Assembly (NCBI RefSeq): GCF_011578285.1
Contig: NZ_CP049916.1
Location: 1,674,001 to 1,738,000 of the forward strand
Direction of reading: 5' to 3'
Origin: Acinetobacter lanii
GTDB lineage: Bacteria > Pseudomonadota > Gammaproteobacteria > Pseudomonadales > Moraxellaceae
DNA: 64,000 bases
The stretch's first letter is position 1. Every line of letters starts with the position of its first letter. Below the pieces are notes generated by a model that made no database searches, was not told where the DNA came from, and saw only the letters and a program-made list of their open reading frames with translations. The position numbers and the translations under genes were made by a program. Below are positions 26,813 to 37,409 of the stretch, piece by piece.

Positions 26813-27421
26813 TTAACTCTCAATAATCCCGCTGACCCCATTGACAATCATATCAATCGCAATGGTACCAATCAGTAATGCGGCTACACGACCCACGATG
26901 TCGACGTATAAATCAATGTAATTGGAATGCTTGTGTTGCAAGTTATCATGCAAATATTTCATGAGCATCAATAAAGTACAGCTTAAAAACAGGGTAATGA
27001 AAATCACCAACATGGTTTGCATCAAATTGAGTTTAATCCCTGTCATCACTGCAGCAGAAACGGTTCCAGGTCCGATCATAAAGGGCATCGCAATGGTACC
27101 TGCCAAATGACTCGGTGCGCCTCGGGTTACCCCAATGGTATCTGCACCTTCAAACACATAACGATAACCAATCACGAGGAAAATAATCCCTCCAAAAATC
27201 TGGAAGGACTCAAAGCGGACATGCAGGACTTCATTAAAAAATGCTTCGCCTGTTTTGGCAAAGATAACAAACACGATAAAACTGATGAGACTGCCTTGAA
27301 TCAAGGCCATATTAAACACTTTGGCATCCGAATTTCGGATGATGCCAAGCATATAGATGCTCATCAAGAAGGGATTTAACAGCGAAAAAAACAACGCGAA
27401 TGCATGTAAACTTTCCGACAT
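26813..27421 (-). CDS. MarC-family integral membrane protein
   Basis: 202 residues from ATG 27421 (GTG 27424 also possible), six predicted membrane segments. Signatures: FSLLNPFLMSIYMLGI, FGGIIFLVIGYRYV, and IAMPFMIGPGTVSAAVM, the conserved MarC segment. MarC proteins are of unknown function and do not confer multidrug resistance as once thought. Stand-alone gene between the arsR terminator and betT. Confidence 0.88.
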   Translation of the reverse strand: MSESLHAFALFFSLLNPFLMSIYMLGIIRNSDAKVFNMALIQGSLISFIVFVIFAKTGEAFFNEVLHVRFESFQIFGGIIFLVIGYRYVFEGADTIGVTRGAPSHLAGTIAMPFMIGPGTVSAAVMTGIKLNLMQTMLVIFITLFLSCTLLMLMKYLHDNLQHKHSNYIDLYVDIVGRVAALLIGTIAIDMIVNGVSGIIES

Positions 27422-27455
27422 CACACTATATCCTTAGCATTAAAATGGGTGTTTT

Positions 27456-29504
27456 TTAATTTTCACGATCTGGAAAAAGCGGGCGTTTACCTGGGCTAAT
27501 TCGGTTAATGTGCAAATACATCATATGACGTTCGTATTTATCCAAAATGTCATTGATGACTTGTTCTTTGCTATAACCGACCAAATCGTTGCCTTGAGAA
27601 CCTTCAAATAAATAGCTTTCTAAACGGTAATAAAATAATCGGCTACTTTTACCGCGAGAACTGAACTGCGGTGCGGCATAACGAACAGGCCAAATGGCAT
27701 ACACAAAGTTTTCTTCTTCACCTAACACGATCTGCAAATCTAAATGATATAAATCAGCATCATCATCCAGTGGTTTTTCATTGACACTGACCTGTACGCC
27801 TTTACGATCCAATTCATCGGCAACCGCTTGCATGGCTGGTTTACAGACATCATCGAGCATGACTTTGGTTTGAGACACACTTGGATGTAACATCACACGG
27901 CTCAGTCGTTTCTTCCAATTGAAAATATCTACATTCCCTACCACAGGGGCAGCATTTAAACTGGTGCTTGCTTGTCTAAAATCTTCGAGTCGTAAAGACT
28001 TGTATAAGCCTGCCATCACAAAGAAAATAACGAAACTGAAGGGTAAACCCATAATAATCGTGGTGTTTTGAAGTGCTGTCACCCCATTTGCCATGAGCAT
28101 AGCCAAGGTTAATAAACCAATGGCAATCGCCCAGAAGACACTGAGCCATCGCGGTGAATCTTCATCGATACTGCTGAATTTGGTGGTAAAGTTTCCGAGC
28201 ACCAATGCACCCGAATCGGCGGAAGTGACATAGAACAAGAGACCGGTAATGGTGGCGACACCTGCTACAAAACTGAAGCCTGGATATTGTGCCAACAAGT
28301 CATAAAAACCATGCGCAGGGTTTTGTAGCACGGTTTCCGCCAATTGGGTATTGCCGTCAAAAATAACGCTGTATAAAGCACTGTTACCAAAAATCGAGAG
28401 CCAAGTCAGGGTAAAGAGCAAGGGAATAATCAGTGTACCCGCCACAAACTCACGGATGGTACGCCCACGTGAAATACGCGCGAGAAATAATCCCACAAAA
28501 GGTGACCATGCAATCCACCATGCCCAGAAGAACAATGTCCAACTGTTCATCCATTCTTTAGGTTGTTCAAATGGAAAACTGGTTAAAGAAAGCTTTGGAA
28601 ATTGGCTAATATAATCACCAAAGTTTTGGATTAAAGCAGCCAATAAAAATTCGGTATTTCCCACCAATAAGATAAAGAGCAATAAGGCAATCGAGACATA
28701 AATATTAATTTCAGAGAGCACTCGAATGCCTTTATTGACACCGGCAGTCACTGAAATAATGGTGATGACCACTGCAACAGCAATTAATCCAGATTGAATC
28801 CATAAGTTTTCAGGTAAATCGAAGAGTACATGCAAACCATAATTTAGTTGCACCACCCCAATACCACACGTGGTCGCGATCCCGAAAATCGTCCCCAAAA
28901 CAGCGGCTGTATCGACCGTATGACCAATCGGACCTTCAATTTTCTTACCAAAAATAGGGTACAGGGCTGAACGAATGGTCAATGGGAGATTATAACGATA
29001 ACTAAAATAACCCAAGGCAACGCCCACTAAAGCGTACATACTCCAACCGGTTAAGCCATAATGGAACAAGGTCCAAACCATCGATTGTCGTGCAGCTTCA
29101 AAAGTTTCTGCTTGACCGACTGGGGGCGTCATATAGTGCGAAAGCGGCTCAGCCACTGAGAAGAACATCAGATCAATCCCGATGCCGGCAGAGAACAACA
29201 TGGCTGACCAACTGAGTAGGCTAAATTCGGGTTTTGAATGTTTTGGCCCTAATTTAATTTCGCCGTATCGTGAACAGGCAATAAACACAATAAAGACAAA
29301 ATAAACTGTTGCAGCAAGTAAGTAATACCAACTAAATGTTCGAGTGACCCAATTGAGAATATTGACGATCACTTGATTCGCTTGCTCGTTAAATAAAATC
29401 GTGACGATTGAAAAAAGTAGAATCAGTGTGGCTGAAAAATAAAACACCACATGATTCAGTCGCGTTGAATCAGAATCCTTTGTCTTATACATACCTGTAA
29501 CCAT
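27456..29504 (-). CDS. betT: BCCT-family choline transporter BetT
   Basis: About 682 residues, twelve membrane segments and a long cytoplasmic C-terminal domain of about 180 residues, as in BetT. The BCCT signature WTLFFWAWWIAWSPFVGLFLARISRGRT is at about residue 330. N-terminal FNEQANQVIVNILNWVTR and GYFSYRYNLPLTIRSALYP also match. Imports choline with the proton gradient. Divergent from betI-betB-betA across a palindromic operator. Start uncertain: TTG 29510, ATG 29504 or ATG 29492; no clear ribosome site distinguishes them. Confidence 0.92.
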   Translation of the reverse strand: MVTGMYKTKDSDSTRLNHVVFYFSATLILLFSIVTILFNEQANQVIVNILNWVTRTFSWYYLLAATVYFVFIVFIACSRYGEIKLGPKHSKPEFSLLSWSAMLFSAGIGIDLMFFSVAEPLSHYMTPPVGQAETFEAARQSMVWTLFHYGLTGWSMYALVGVALGYFSYRYNLPLTIRSALYPIFGKKIEGPIGHTVDTAAVLGTIFGIATTCGIGVVQLNYGLHVLFDLPENLWIQSGLIAVAVVITIISVTAGVNKGIRVLSEINIYVSIALLLFILLVGNTEFLLAALIQNFGDYISQFPKLSLTSFPFEQPKEWMNSWTLFFWAWWIAWSPFVGLFLARISRGRTIREFVAGTLIIPLLFTLTWLSIFGNSALYSVIFDGNTQLAETVLQNPAHGFYDLLAQYPGFSFVAGVATITGLLFYVTSADSGALVLGNFTTKFSSIDEDSPRWLSVFWAIAIGLLTLAMLMANGVTALQNTTIIMGLPFSFVIFFVMAGLYKSLRLEDFRQASTSLNAAPVVGNVDIFNWKKRLSRVMLHPSVSQTKVMLDDVCKPAMQAVADELDRKGVQVSVNEKPLDDDADLYHLDLQIVLGEEENFVYAIWPVRYAAPQFSSRGKSSRLFYYRLESYLFEGSQGNDLVGYSKEQVINDILDKYERHMMYLHINRISPGKRPLFPDREN

Positions 29505-29635
29505 TCTCAAAAGAAATGATCTACAGCGAAGTGTGTTTTATTGAATCCATCTTTGATTGATGAGTATTACAAACCTTTTCAAATCCCCAACAAACTGCGC
29601 TGTACATCAATAATGTTATCCGACTATAATTTTTA

Positions 29636-29655
29636 TTAATTGAACGTTCAATTAA
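29636..29655. promoter_or_regulatory. Perfect 20-bp palindrome, probable BetI operator
   Basis: TTAATTGAACGTTCAATTAA in the betT/betI divergent gap, centred 89 bases before betI. TetR-type BetI repressors bind such palindromes and release in the presence of choline. Confidence 0.85.
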
Positions 29656-29734
29656 AATAACGTTTTTTAATGTTAACTTTAATTTACATCGATCTTAAAC
29701 CGAGATCACGATGTTTTTTTAACCAGGTGTCTTT

Positions 29735-30340
29735 ATGCCTAAAATTGGTATGCAACCGATTCGCCGTCAACAACTGATTGAAGCAACACTCAATTCAATC
29801 AATGAATTGGGCTTTGCTGAAACATCAATTCAGCAGATTGCCCAGCGGGCAGGTGTTTCCACTGGCATTATTAGCCATTATTTCAAAGGTAAAAATGGTT
29901 TGATTGAGGCCACGATGCGCTATTTGCTGCAACAGCTTGGCGAGAGTGTGAAGTTGAAAAAAGCACAAAGTGGCCCGACACCTGAACAGCGTCTTATGGC
30001 CATTGTGCATGCCAATTTTATGGCCCCTCAGACCGATCATGCAGCGATGAAGGTCTGGTTGGCTTTTTGGGCCAATAGTCTGCATCAACCTGAATTACAC
30101 CGTTTACAGCAGGTCAACCACCACCGTTTGCATTCAAATCTGAAATACGAATTTTTAAAAATTTTAGATCAGGCTGAGGCTGAAAAAGCAGCACAAGGCT
30201 TAGCTGCATTGATTGATGGATTTTGGCTACGTGGGGCATTGATGAAAGAAGACATCAATGTCTCGATCGCGATTGAAATCTGTCAACACTATATCCAAAC
30301 CCAGCTGAGATCATGGACGCACAACAAGGAACAACTCTGA
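29735..30340 (+). CDS. betI: TetR-family choline-responsive repressor BetI
   Basis: 201 residues, normal for BetI. N-terminal [20 protein letters not shown], then the helix-turn-helix [23 protein letters not shown]. The ligand domain has [22 protein letters not shown] and [12 protein letters not shown], conserved in BetI. Represses bet genes in the absence of choline. Its stop overlaps the betB start by one base (TGATG), giving coupled translation. Confidence 0.95.
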   Translation: MPKIGMQPIRRQQLIEATLNSINELGFAETSIQQIAQRAGVSTGIISHYFKGKNGLIEATMRYLLQQLGESVKLKKAQSGPTPEQRLMAIVHANFMAPQTDHAAMKVWLAFWANSLHQPELHRLQQVNHHRLHSNLKYEFLKILDQAEAEKAAQGLAALIDGFWLRGALMKEDINVSIAIEICQHYIQTQLRSWTHNKEQL

Positions 30341-31812
30341 TGAATACTGAAATACTTAAACCTTATATCCATGGACAATATACCGATGCGATTGGTCAAT
30401 CGACGTTTCAAAGCGTGAATCCAGCGACAGGTGAAGTGTTAGCCACCTTACAAGCATGTTCTGAAAAAGATATTCAACGTGCAGTCGCTTCCGCACAAAA
30501 AGGTCAAAAAATTTGGGCTGCCATGACAGCGATGCAACGTTCGAGAGTGTTATTTAAAGCTGTGGCACTTTTACGAGAGCGTAATGATGAGTTGGCACGA
30601 CTTGAATCCTTAGACAGTGGTAAGGCTTTTTCTGAAACCTCAACCGTTGATATTGCGACGGGTGCCGATGTCTTAGAGTATTACGCGGGGATCTTACCGG
30701 CACTCGAAGGTCAGCAAATTCCGCTTCGTGAGAGTTCATTTGCTTATACCCGCCGTGAACCTTTGGGGGTGGTCGCAGGCATTGGTGCTTGGAACTATCC
30801 AATCCAAATTGCTTTATGGAAATCGGCACCTGCTTTGGCGGCTGGAAATGCCATGATTTTTAAAGCCAGTGAAATTACCCCACTCACGGCGCTTAAACTC
30901 GCGGAAATTTATACTGAAGCTGGACTTCCAGACGGTGTATTTAACGTGGTCACAGGCGGTGGCGACGTGGGACAGTACCTCACCACACATCCTGCCATTG
31001 CCAAAGTTTCATTCACAGGGGGCATTACGACCGGTAAGAAAGTCATGGCGCAAGCGGCTGAGTCTTCCTTAAAAGAAATTACCATGGAGTTGGGTGGAAA
31101 ATCTCCTTTGATTATTTGCCCAGATGCAGATTTAGATTTGGCCGCAGATATTGCCATGATGGCGAATTTCTATAGTTCAGGCCAAGTCTGTACCAACGGG
31201 ACGCGAGTCTTTATTCCACAGCATTTAAAAGCAGCGTTTGAGGCCAAAATATTAGAACGTATGCCTTATATTCGTATGGGAGATCCTTTAGATCCAAACA
31301 CCAATTTCGGCCCTTTATCTAGCTTTCCGCATATGGAAAAAGTCTTACGTTATATCGAGCTGGGTAAAAAAGAAGGTGCCCGTGTATTGGCAGGAGGCGG
31401 GCGTGCTGAACAAGCGGCGTTGTCTCAGGGTGCTTATGTACAACCTACGGTATTTACCGATTGTCATGACAATATGGCCATTGTGCGTGATGAAATTTTC
31501 GGTCCTGTGATGAGCATTTTGTCCTACGAACATGAGCAAGAAGTCATTGAGCGTGCCAATAATACCGTCTATGGATTGGCAGCAGGCGTGGTCAGCGCCA
31601 ATATCAGCACGGCGCACCGCATTATTCATCAAATTGAAGCCGGAATTTGCTGGATCAATACTTGGGGTGAATCGCCAGCAGAAATGCCTGTCGGTGGATA
31701 TAAACATTCAGGCGTCGGTCGTGAAAATGGTTTAGTAACCTTGCAACATTATACCCAACTGAAATCTGTCCAAGTGGAGTTGAATGCATTTCAATCCGTA
31801 TTTAGCGCTTAA
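30340..31812 (+). CDS. betB: Betaine aldehyde dehydrogenase BetB
   Basis: 490 residues from ATG 30340. NAD(P)+-dependent oxidation of betaine aldehyde to glycine betaine. Motifs: [22 protein letters not shown] (coenzyme), [12 protein letters not shown], catalytic Glu in MELGGKSPL (about 252) and catalytic Cys in [12 protein letters not shown] (about 286). Second gene of betIBA, 11 bases before betA. Confidence 0.96.
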   Translation: MNTEILKPYIHGQYTDAIGQSTFQSVNPATGEVLATLQACSEKDIQRAVASAQKGQKIWAAMTAMQRSRVLFKAVALLRERNDELARLESLDSGKAFSETSTVDIATGADVLEYYAGILPALEGQQIPLRESSFAYTRREPLGVVAGIGAWNYPIQIALWKSAPALAAGNAMIFKASEITPLTALKLAEIYTEAGLPDGVFNVVTGGGDVGQYLTTHPAIAKVSFTGGITTGKKVMAQAAESSLKEITMELGGKSPLIICPDADLDLAADIAMMANFYSSGQVCTNGTRVFIPQHLKAAFEAKILERMPYIRMGDPLDPNTNFGPLSSFPHMEKVLRYIELGKKEGARVLAGGGRAEQAALSQGAYVQPTVFTDCHDNMAIVRDEIFGPVMSILSYEHEQEVIERANNTVYGLAAGVVSANISTAHRIIHQIEAGICWINTWGESPAEMPVGGYKHSGVGRENGLVTLQHYTQLKSVQVELNAFQSVFSA

Positions 31813-31823
31813 AGGAGATGAGT

Positions 31824-33476
31824 ATGCAGTATGACTACATTATTATTGGCGCAGGATCTGCAGGCAATGTTTTGGCTGCACGTTTAACTGAAGATCCTGA
31901 GGTCAAGGTACTGTTGTTGGAGGCTGGGGGGCCTGATTATCGTTTAGATTTTAGAACTCAGATGCCTGCGGCTTTGGCTTATCCTTTACAAGGCCGACGC
32001 TATAACTGGGCGTATTTAACCGACCCTGAACCCCATATGAATAATCGTCGTATGGAATGCGGTCGGGGTAAGGGCTTGGGTGGCTCTTCGTTGATTAATG
32101 GGATGTGCTACATCCGTGGTAATGCCATGGATTTAGAGCAATGGGCAAGCTTTAAAGGTTTAGAGCATTGGTCATACGCAGACTGTCTCCCTTATTATAA
32201 AAAAGCAGAAAGTCGTGATATTGGGGAAAATGATTACCATGGTGACAGTGGACCAGTGTCTGTCGCTACCCCCAAAACGGGCAATAATGAATTATTTCAT
32301 GCCATGGTTGAAGCGGGCGTACAAGCCGGTTATCCACGTACCGATGATTTAAATGGCTACCAACAAGAAGGCTTTGGCCCGATGGATCGAACGGTGACAC
32401 CTCAGGGTCGTCGTTCAAGTACGGCGCGTGGATACTTAGATATGGCCAAAGGTCGTCCTAATCTCACGATTGTGACGCATGCCACCACCAACCGCATTTT
32501 GTTTAAAGGGAAACAGGCCATTGGTGTTGAGTATATTAAAGGAATGAATCAGCAACAGCCCATTCAGGTGTATGCAGACAGGGAAGTGTTACTTTGTGCA
32601 GGGGCGATTGCATCACCACAAATTTTACAACGTTCTGGGGTAGGGGCGCAGACGCTTTTAAAAGCATTGGATATTCCAGTTGTCCATGATTTGCCGGGTG
32701 TTGGTGAAAATCTACAAGATCATTTGGAAATGTATCTCCAGTACCAATGCAAAAAACCGGTCAGTTTATATCCTGCACTGAAATGGTATAACCAACCTAT
32801 GATTGGCGCTGAATGGTTATTTTTGGGTCAGGGGATTGGAGCAAGCAACCAATTTGAAGCAGGTGGATTTATCCGTTCTTCAGATGAGTTTGATTGGCCC
32901 AATATTCAGTATCATTTTTTACCGATTGCGATTAATTACAATGGTACCAATGCCATTCATGAACATGGTTTTCAAGCCCATGTCGGTTCTATGCGTTCAC
33001 CTTCTCGTGGTCGGATTCGATTAAAATCAAAAGATCCATTTGAACATCCAAGTATCTTATTTAACTATATGAGCACGGAGCAGGATTGGCGTGAATTTAG
33101 AGATGCGATTCGAATTACCCGTGAAATTATGCATCAACCTGCTTTAGATCCATATCGGGGGGAAGAAATTAGTCCGGGTAAACATCTTCAAACCGATGCT
33201 GAAATCGACGAATTTGTTCGAAATCATGCTGAAACGGCTTACCATCCCTCATGTAGCTGTAAAATGGGTGAAGATGACATGGCGGTGGTCGATGGTTATG
33301 GACGCGTGCATGGACTTCAACAGTTACGCCTGATTGATGCTTCGATTATGCCACTGATTATCACGGGGAACTTAAATGCAACCACGATTATGATGGCGGA
33401 AAAATTGGCAGACCATATCCGGGATAAAGCGCCATTGCCTCAATCTACAGCACCTTACTATAAGGCGATTGCATGA
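31824..33476 (+). CDS. betA: Choline dehydrogenase BetA (GMC flavoenzyme)
   Basis: 550 residues from ATG 31824, with AAGGAG 6 bases upstream; the ATG at 31818 is too close to that site. FAD-binding [19 protein letters not shown] at the N-terminus, GMC signatures [20 protein letters not shown] and [15 protein letters not shown], and the C-terminal active-site region [11 protein letters not shown] with [12 protein letters not shown]. Oxidises choline to betaine aldehyde at the membrane. Together with BetT and BetB it makes the osmoprotectant glycine betaine. Confidence 0.96.
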   Translation: MQYDYIIIGAGSAGNVLAARLTEDPEVKVLLLEAGGPDYRLDFRTQMPAALAYPLQGRRYNWAYLTDPEPHMNNRRMECGRGKGLGGSSLINGMCYIRGNAMDLEQWASFKGLEHWSYADCLPYYKKAESRDIGENDYHGDSGPVSVATPKTGNNELFHAMVEAGVQAGYPRTDDLNGYQQEGFGPMDRTVTPQGRRSSTARGYLDMAKGRPNLTIVTHATTNRILFKGKQAIGVEYIKGMNQQQPIQVYADREVLLCAGAIASPQILQRSGVGAQTLLKALDIPVVHDLPGVGENLQDHLEMYLQYQCKKPVSLYPALKWYNQPMIGAEWLFLGQGIGASNQFEAGGFIRSSDEFDWPNIQYHFLPIAINYNGTNAIHEHGFQAHVGSMRSPSRGRIRLKSKDPFEHPSILFNYMSTEQDWREFRDAIRITREIMHQPALDPYRGEEISPGKHLQTDAEIDEFVRNHAETAYHPSCSCKMGEDDMAVVDGYGRVHGLQQLRLIDASIMPLIITGNLNATTIMMAEKLADHIRDKAPLPQSTAPYYKAIA

Positions 33477-33539
33477 AGCCCATGAAACCTGATCTTAAAA
33501 TGTAAATAGCGGTGCATTAAAAAGATCATGTTGTGACAC

Positions 33540-33574
33540 GAGACATACGATACAGGCATGATGTCGTATGTCTC
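33540..33574. other. Hairpin downstream of betA
   Basis: An 11-bp perfect stem (GAGACATACGA / TCGTATGTCTC) with a 13-base loop. No T run follows, so it is not a canonical terminator; it may stabilise the bet mRNA end. The remaining 33477-33692 holds a short CATGACA/TGTCATG near-palindrome (about 33646) and no gene. Confidence 0.5.
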
Positions 33575-33692
33575 ACTTGATCGATACCTGATCAATCAGA
33601 GTGTAGGATTGACATGACAATGATAAAACCACCTAAAATCTCACCATGACAATGTCATGTTATGATTTTAATGACTGAACACGCATAAATCG

Positions 33693-34160
33693 TCATGATA
33701 GGTCATGCTCAACTGAATTTGCCACATTACTCTTATAAATAAAAAATAGCGCAATCGCCAATAAGATCAAAGCTGCAATTCTAGAGGGATCGAGTTCAAT
33801 GATGGCGTTATCAAACCAACCAAAATGATCAATCAATAAACTCATCAGTAATTGTCCACTAATGACTGCGACTGTGGTCGCAGCAGCACCTAATCTAGGC
33901 ATCGCAAATACGATGGTGAGCATATAAGCAACACCGAAGAACGCACCGATCAATTGCCAGCGTGGGGCAGTAAATAAATTCAGCTCGTATTGTGGTTCAA
34001 AAAAGAATGCAATCAGCAGGCTGACCATCGCCCCTAAGGTAAATGTGAGCCATGAACTTTCTAAGACCCCTACGGTAGAGCCCAAACGACCATTAATCGA
34101 AGATTGTGCGCATAAAACCGCACCGCTTAAAATGACCAGCAATAACATTATATAAAGCAT
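33693..34160 (-). CDS. YdcZ/DUF606-type DMT transporter subunit, second of pair
   Basis: 155 residues, five predicted membrane segments. Signatures: GAVLCAQSSINGRLGSTVG, WLTFTLGAM, PRWQLIGAFFGVAYMLTIVFAMPRLGAA and SGQLLMSLLIDHFGWF. Half-size DUF606 proteins usually act as heteropairs, and the gene 14 bases upstream is a related half. Substrate unknown. Confidence 0.85.
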   Translation of the reverse strand: MLYIMLLLVILSGAVLCAQSSINGRLGSTVGVLESSWLTFTLGAMVSLLIAFFFEPQYELNLFTAPRWQLIGAFFGVAYMLTIVFAMPRLGAAATTVAVISGQLLMSLLIDHFGWFDNAIIELDPSRIAALILLAIALFFIYKSNVANSVEHDLS

Positions 34161-34173
34161 GTTTTAGTCTTCC

Positions 34174-34602
34174 TTATTGAATCAGCCACAACGCAGCCAG
34201 AATGGCGATGAGTGCCCCAATACGATATTTATCGATTTTTCGTTTTTGGCTACCGAGTAATCCCCAGTGATCAATGATTAAACTGGTTGCTACTTGTCCC
34301 AATAAAATACCGACCATGGTAAGACCTACACCAATATGGGGTGTCGCGACCGTTAAACACACCACATAAATCGGGCCGAGTATGCCCCCTGTGAGTTGCC
34401 AACGCGGTTGTTGAAACATGAGGGATAATTTGGGACGACAAAAAATAAGCCCAAAAGTTAAAAGAAGGGAACCTAAAGCAAAAATTCCCAAGGTTGCCCA
34501 AATATGACCAATTTTTTCACCGAGAGGGCCAAGTAAACCCGCTTCAATAGATAAGCCCATTCCAGCCAGAACCACGAATGGGAAAATCCATAACTGCTTC
34601 AT
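34174..34602 (-). CDS. YdcZ/DUF606-type DMT transporter subunit, first of pair
   Basis: 142 residues, about five membrane segments, with the paralogous motifs GLSIEAGLLGPLGEKIGH, PRWQLTGGILGPIYVVCL and LLGQVATSLIIDHWGLLG. Divergent from a LysR regulator 124 bases away, which likely controls the pair. Confidence 0.85.
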   Translation of the reverse strand: MKQLWIFPFVVLAGMGLSIEAGLLGPLGEKIGHIWATLGIFALGSLLLTFGLIFCRPKLSLMFQQPRWQLTGGILGPIYVVCLTVATPHIGVGLTMVGILLGQVATSLIIDHWGLLGSQKRKIDKYRIGALIAILAALWLIQ

Positions 34603-34725
34603 GATGTGATCCGATAAAAAAAGAGCACGAATTATAATTGTTTCTTTAAAAGCGATAATGCGTCATTTTTTCAAAACATAGTTGCTATAATCACAACAAT
34701 AATCGTTTTTTAGGGGAAGCTGAGC

Positions 34726-35652
34726 ATGCAGCTCAATGCATTACGATATTTTGTCATGGTGGCAACCACCGGCAGTTTCTCCGCAACAGCGAAACATTAT
34801 CAGGTGCCGTCTTCCTCGGTATCTCGATTTATTTCGCAGCTTGAAAAAGAATTGGGACAACAGCTTTTTTATCGTAATACTCGTTCGGTACGCTTAACTG
34901 AAATGGGTGAAAAGTATTGTGTCCAAATCAAAGATGTCTTGGATACACTTGATCTAGCCAATGAAGAAATCGCAGGAAAAAATGCCAGTCTTCGCGGTGT
35001 GATTAAAATCAATACTGCCGTTGCCTTAGGCAGATCGCATCTTTCTCGCATCATCTATAAATTGCAGGAAGTTTATCCGGACATCTCTGTGGAGCTGATG
35101 TTAACGGATCGATTTATTGATTTGGTACAAGAAGGCGTGGATATTGCGATTCGGATTGGTCAACTACAAGATTCCGCCTTGATTGCACGAAAGATTTGCG
35201 AGCAACGTTATGTCTTATGTGCAAGTTCTGCTTATTTAGAAAAACAGGGTGTTCCTCAACATCCTCAAGAGATCGAACATCATGCATGTTTGGTTTATAA
35301 AGGGGGGGCGGGCAGTCAACTGTGGTATTTCCGCCAAACACTGGATGATAAGCCCATCATTATTGAGCCTCAAGGATCATTAAAAAGTAATAATGTTGAA
35401 GTCCTGGTCAATGCAGCCTTAGAAGGAAGAGGGTTGGTGTTATTTCCTACATGGATTTTCGAGCACAGCTATTTTAAAAATGCTGAGCTGATTCCTGTGT
35501 TGTCGAATTGGATCAGTAGTGTGGATACTCACTCGGTGGGAATTCATGTGGTGTCACCAGAAAATCGGATTCGCTCCCAAAAAGTCAGAACGGTGATTGA
35601 TTTTATTTTAAATGAAATTGGTGATCCGCCGTATTGGGATAAATGGATTTAA
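34726..35652 (+). CDS. LysR-family transcriptional regulator
   Basis: 308 residues. N-terminal helix-turn-helix MQLNALRYFVMVATTGSFSA and VPSSSVSRFISQLEKELGQQLF, linker region, then the substrate-binding fold (GVIKINTAVALGRSHL, VDIAIRIGQLQDSALIARKI). The CrgA/AphB-like subgroup is suggested by RLTEMGEKYC and VDIAIRIG. Divergent from the YdcZ pair. Ligand unknown. Confidence 0.92.
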   Translation: MQLNALRYFVMVATTGSFSATAKHYQVPSSSVSRFISQLEKELGQQLFYRNTRSVRLTEMGEKYCVQIKDVLDTLDLANEEIAGKNASLRGVIKINTAVALGRSHLSRIIYKLQEVYPDISVELMLTDRFIDLVQEGVDIAIRIGQLQDSALIARKICEQRYVLCASSAYLEKQGVPQHPQEIEHHACLVYKGGAGSQLWYFRQTLDDKPIIIEPQGSLKSNNVEVLVNAALEGRGLVLFPTWIFEHSYFKNAELIPVLSNWISSVDTHSVGIHVVSPENRIRSQKVRTVIDFILNEIGDPPYWDKWI

Positions 35653-35668
35653 TTTTTATTCCTTCAAC

Positions 35669-35713
35669 GATCATTGCTGTAGCTTTCAAGCTGAAGATTA
35701 CAGCATCATGATC
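35669..35713. terminator. Candidate terminator hairpin after the LysR gene
   Basis: TGCTGTA / TACAGCA stem extended by GATCAT / ATGATC with a small bulge. No T run, so a weak or Rho-assisted terminator. Confidence 0.4.
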
Positions 35714-35772
35714 AAAAGCGTTTAAATCATTCAATCTCAATGTATCAGATTGAAAAATAATAAAAAACAAAG

Positions 35773-36471
35773 TCAACAAATAAGTAGTAAACGGTATTCG
35801 CCATGATTCTCAACGGGTGCTCGATGCACACAAGGTAAAACCTTTTGTTCCGGATGATCGACGGCCAACTTCCATATATGACCTTGCCCTAAATTAATCG
35901 GTTGAGCATGTGCTAAGGCTTGATAGTGCAGATCAAAATAATATTCGCTTAAAAAATTTTCAAAACCAGATTCTGGCCCATCATACAATGCCTGAAGTTG
36001 CTGTCGAATTTCAGGGATGAGAATTTTTTGTTGTACCTGATCATTGGCAATCAAGTCACTGGCTGCCCCATGATACGTACATAGAAAGGTATCTGTCGCA
36101 ACAGGTGAACGATCTACATGAAAGGAATAGACATCTGTAGAAATAAAACCCAGTTCATCATCGCGTTCATAGCATTTTAATAAGTTTAAAACAGGTGAGG
36201 CACCATGATCTGTGAGTCGCTGTAGATCGTGCAAAATAATACTTCTGGCCTGTTGTCCTGCAACAGAAAGATCAAGCTGGATTAAATCCTCGATCGACAC
36301 TTCAGTGATGTTGTCTTGCAGTTGCAGCTTGCTCACAATCTCGTTAAAGTCTCCCTGCAATTGTCTTTTCCAACATAAAGCATTGACTTGATCGTGGAAT
36401 TTGGTAGAAAGCAGTTGATCAAAACTGCTCACAAGCTCAATATGAGGGCAACTTAAATAGATAGGATTCAT
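35773..36471 (-). CDS. DUF1826-like protein
   Basis: 232 residues from ATG 36471; an upstream TTG at 36507 would add 12 residues and lacks support. Soluble. The central block RLTDHGASPVLNLLKCYE, DVYSFHVDRSPVATDTFLCTYHGAASDL resembles the DUF1826 family, with conserved His and Asp suggesting metal binding. The C-terminus PCVHRAPVENHGEYRLLL repeats a His-rich pattern. DUF1826 members often sit near zinc-uptake genes; none is seen here. Confidence 0.65.
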   Translation of the reverse strand: MNPIYLSCPHIELVSSFDQLLSTKFHDQVNALCWKRQLQGDFNEIVSKLQLQDNITEVSIEDLIQLDLSVAGQQARSIILHDLQRLTDHGASPVLNLLKCYERDDELGFISTDVYSFHVDRSPVATDTFLCTYHGAASDLIANDQVQQKILIPEIRQQLQALYDGPESGFENFLSEYYFDLHYQALAHAQPINLGQGHIWKLAVDHPEQKVLPCVHRAPVENHGEYRLLLIC

Positions 36472-36719
36472 AATAAAAACAAGAAAAATGACTCGGGAAT
36501 CATACAAGGCTCTTTAGAAAAGAGAAAATATAAATTATAAAGTTTTAAGTAGTGTCATCATGAATGTTTGGATGAGTATCGAATCGATCCATCCTTTAAT
36601 GTATGAATGTTCAAATCATTCATAGCATTGAATTGATACGCCCGCTTTTTAAAAATACGACCAGGTTCATCTTTCATGTGACGCCTGACATCATCATGAC
36701 TTAAGGGATGATTTATATC

Positions 36720-36977
36720 ATGTTTAACCATGTCCAGTTCATAGGCATATTTATGATCTTATTAGGATTAGCTGCCTGTACACCAAAGAAAGTGGATGAA
36801 GAACCTTTAACACCTGAGCGATTGGCTGCCCTTGAAAAGAGAGAAGCTGAGTTTATGCAAAAAAGGGAAGCCTATATCAAACAACATGGGCACCCTAAAT
36901 TTGATCCCCGAAGATTTACTTCAAATATGACACCTATGCTGAAAGCACCCGAAAATCAAACTAAAACAAATCAATAA
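36720..36977 (+). CDS. Small lipoprotein
   Basis: 85 residues from ATG 36720 (ATG 36708 also in frame but too close to the AAGGG). Signal peptide FIGIFMILLGLAAC with a lipobox LAAC at about residue 20. The mature part is charged and helical (LTPERLAALEKREAEFMQKREAYIKQ), ending in a Pro/Asn-rich tail. Function unknown. Confidence 0.75.
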   Translation: MFNHVQFIGIFMILLGLAACTPKKVDEEPLTPERLAALEKREAEFMQKREAYIKQHGHPKFDPRRFTSNMTPMLKAPENQTKTNQ

Positions 36978-36984
36978 ATTAAAA

Positions 36985-37293
36985 CTACTGACAATAGAGG
37001 GCATAGAGTGTTTGCATCAAGGTAAGCACTTTAGTATCCGTTAATTGATAAAAGATTTGTTTACCTTCACGCCGTGTACTCACCATGTCATGTTTTCGTA
37101 GCACGGTCAGTTGTTGTGACAGCGTCGGTTGATGAATGTCAGTACAATCCTCAATTTGTTGCACATTAAGTTCACCATCTACCAAAACACATAAAATTTT
37201 TAAGCGATCTGGATTCGATAGCACTTTTAAGCAAGCTGTCACCAGATCGACTTGGGAAAAATCAATTTTTGCATGAGTCATGGCAGCGTTCAT
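36985..37293 (-). CDS. bigR: ArsR-family sulfide/persulfide-type repressor, BigR-like
   Basis: 102 residues. ArsR winged helix: VLSNPDRLKILCVLVDGELNV, IHQPTLSQQLTVLRKHDMV, wing STRREGKQIFYQL. A Cys in IEDCTD and one at the C-terminus (YALYC) match the redox Cys pair of BigR/SqrR persulfide sensors. Divergent from pmpA-pmpB and a metallo-hydrolase, which is the classic BigR operon arrangement. Confidence 0.85.
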   Translation of the reverse strand: MNAAMTHAKIDFSQVDLVTACLKVLSNPDRLKILCVLVDGELNVQQIEDCTDIHQPTLSQQLTVLRKHDMVSTRREGKQIFYQLTDTKVLTLMQTLYALYCQ

Positions 37294-37409
37294 TTAAAAA
37301 CCTGAGGTTATAGTGTTGAATCTATGAAGTTAAATCAAGCATAACATAATACAGCTTGAATAATATATTTTTTTATATAATATAAAAATAAATATTAATT
37401 TAGGAAAAT

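Noticed and set aside
27017..27379. 120-codon + strand frame antisense to the MarC gene
   Set aside because: Shadow of the membrane protein; His/Cys-rich nonsense composition.
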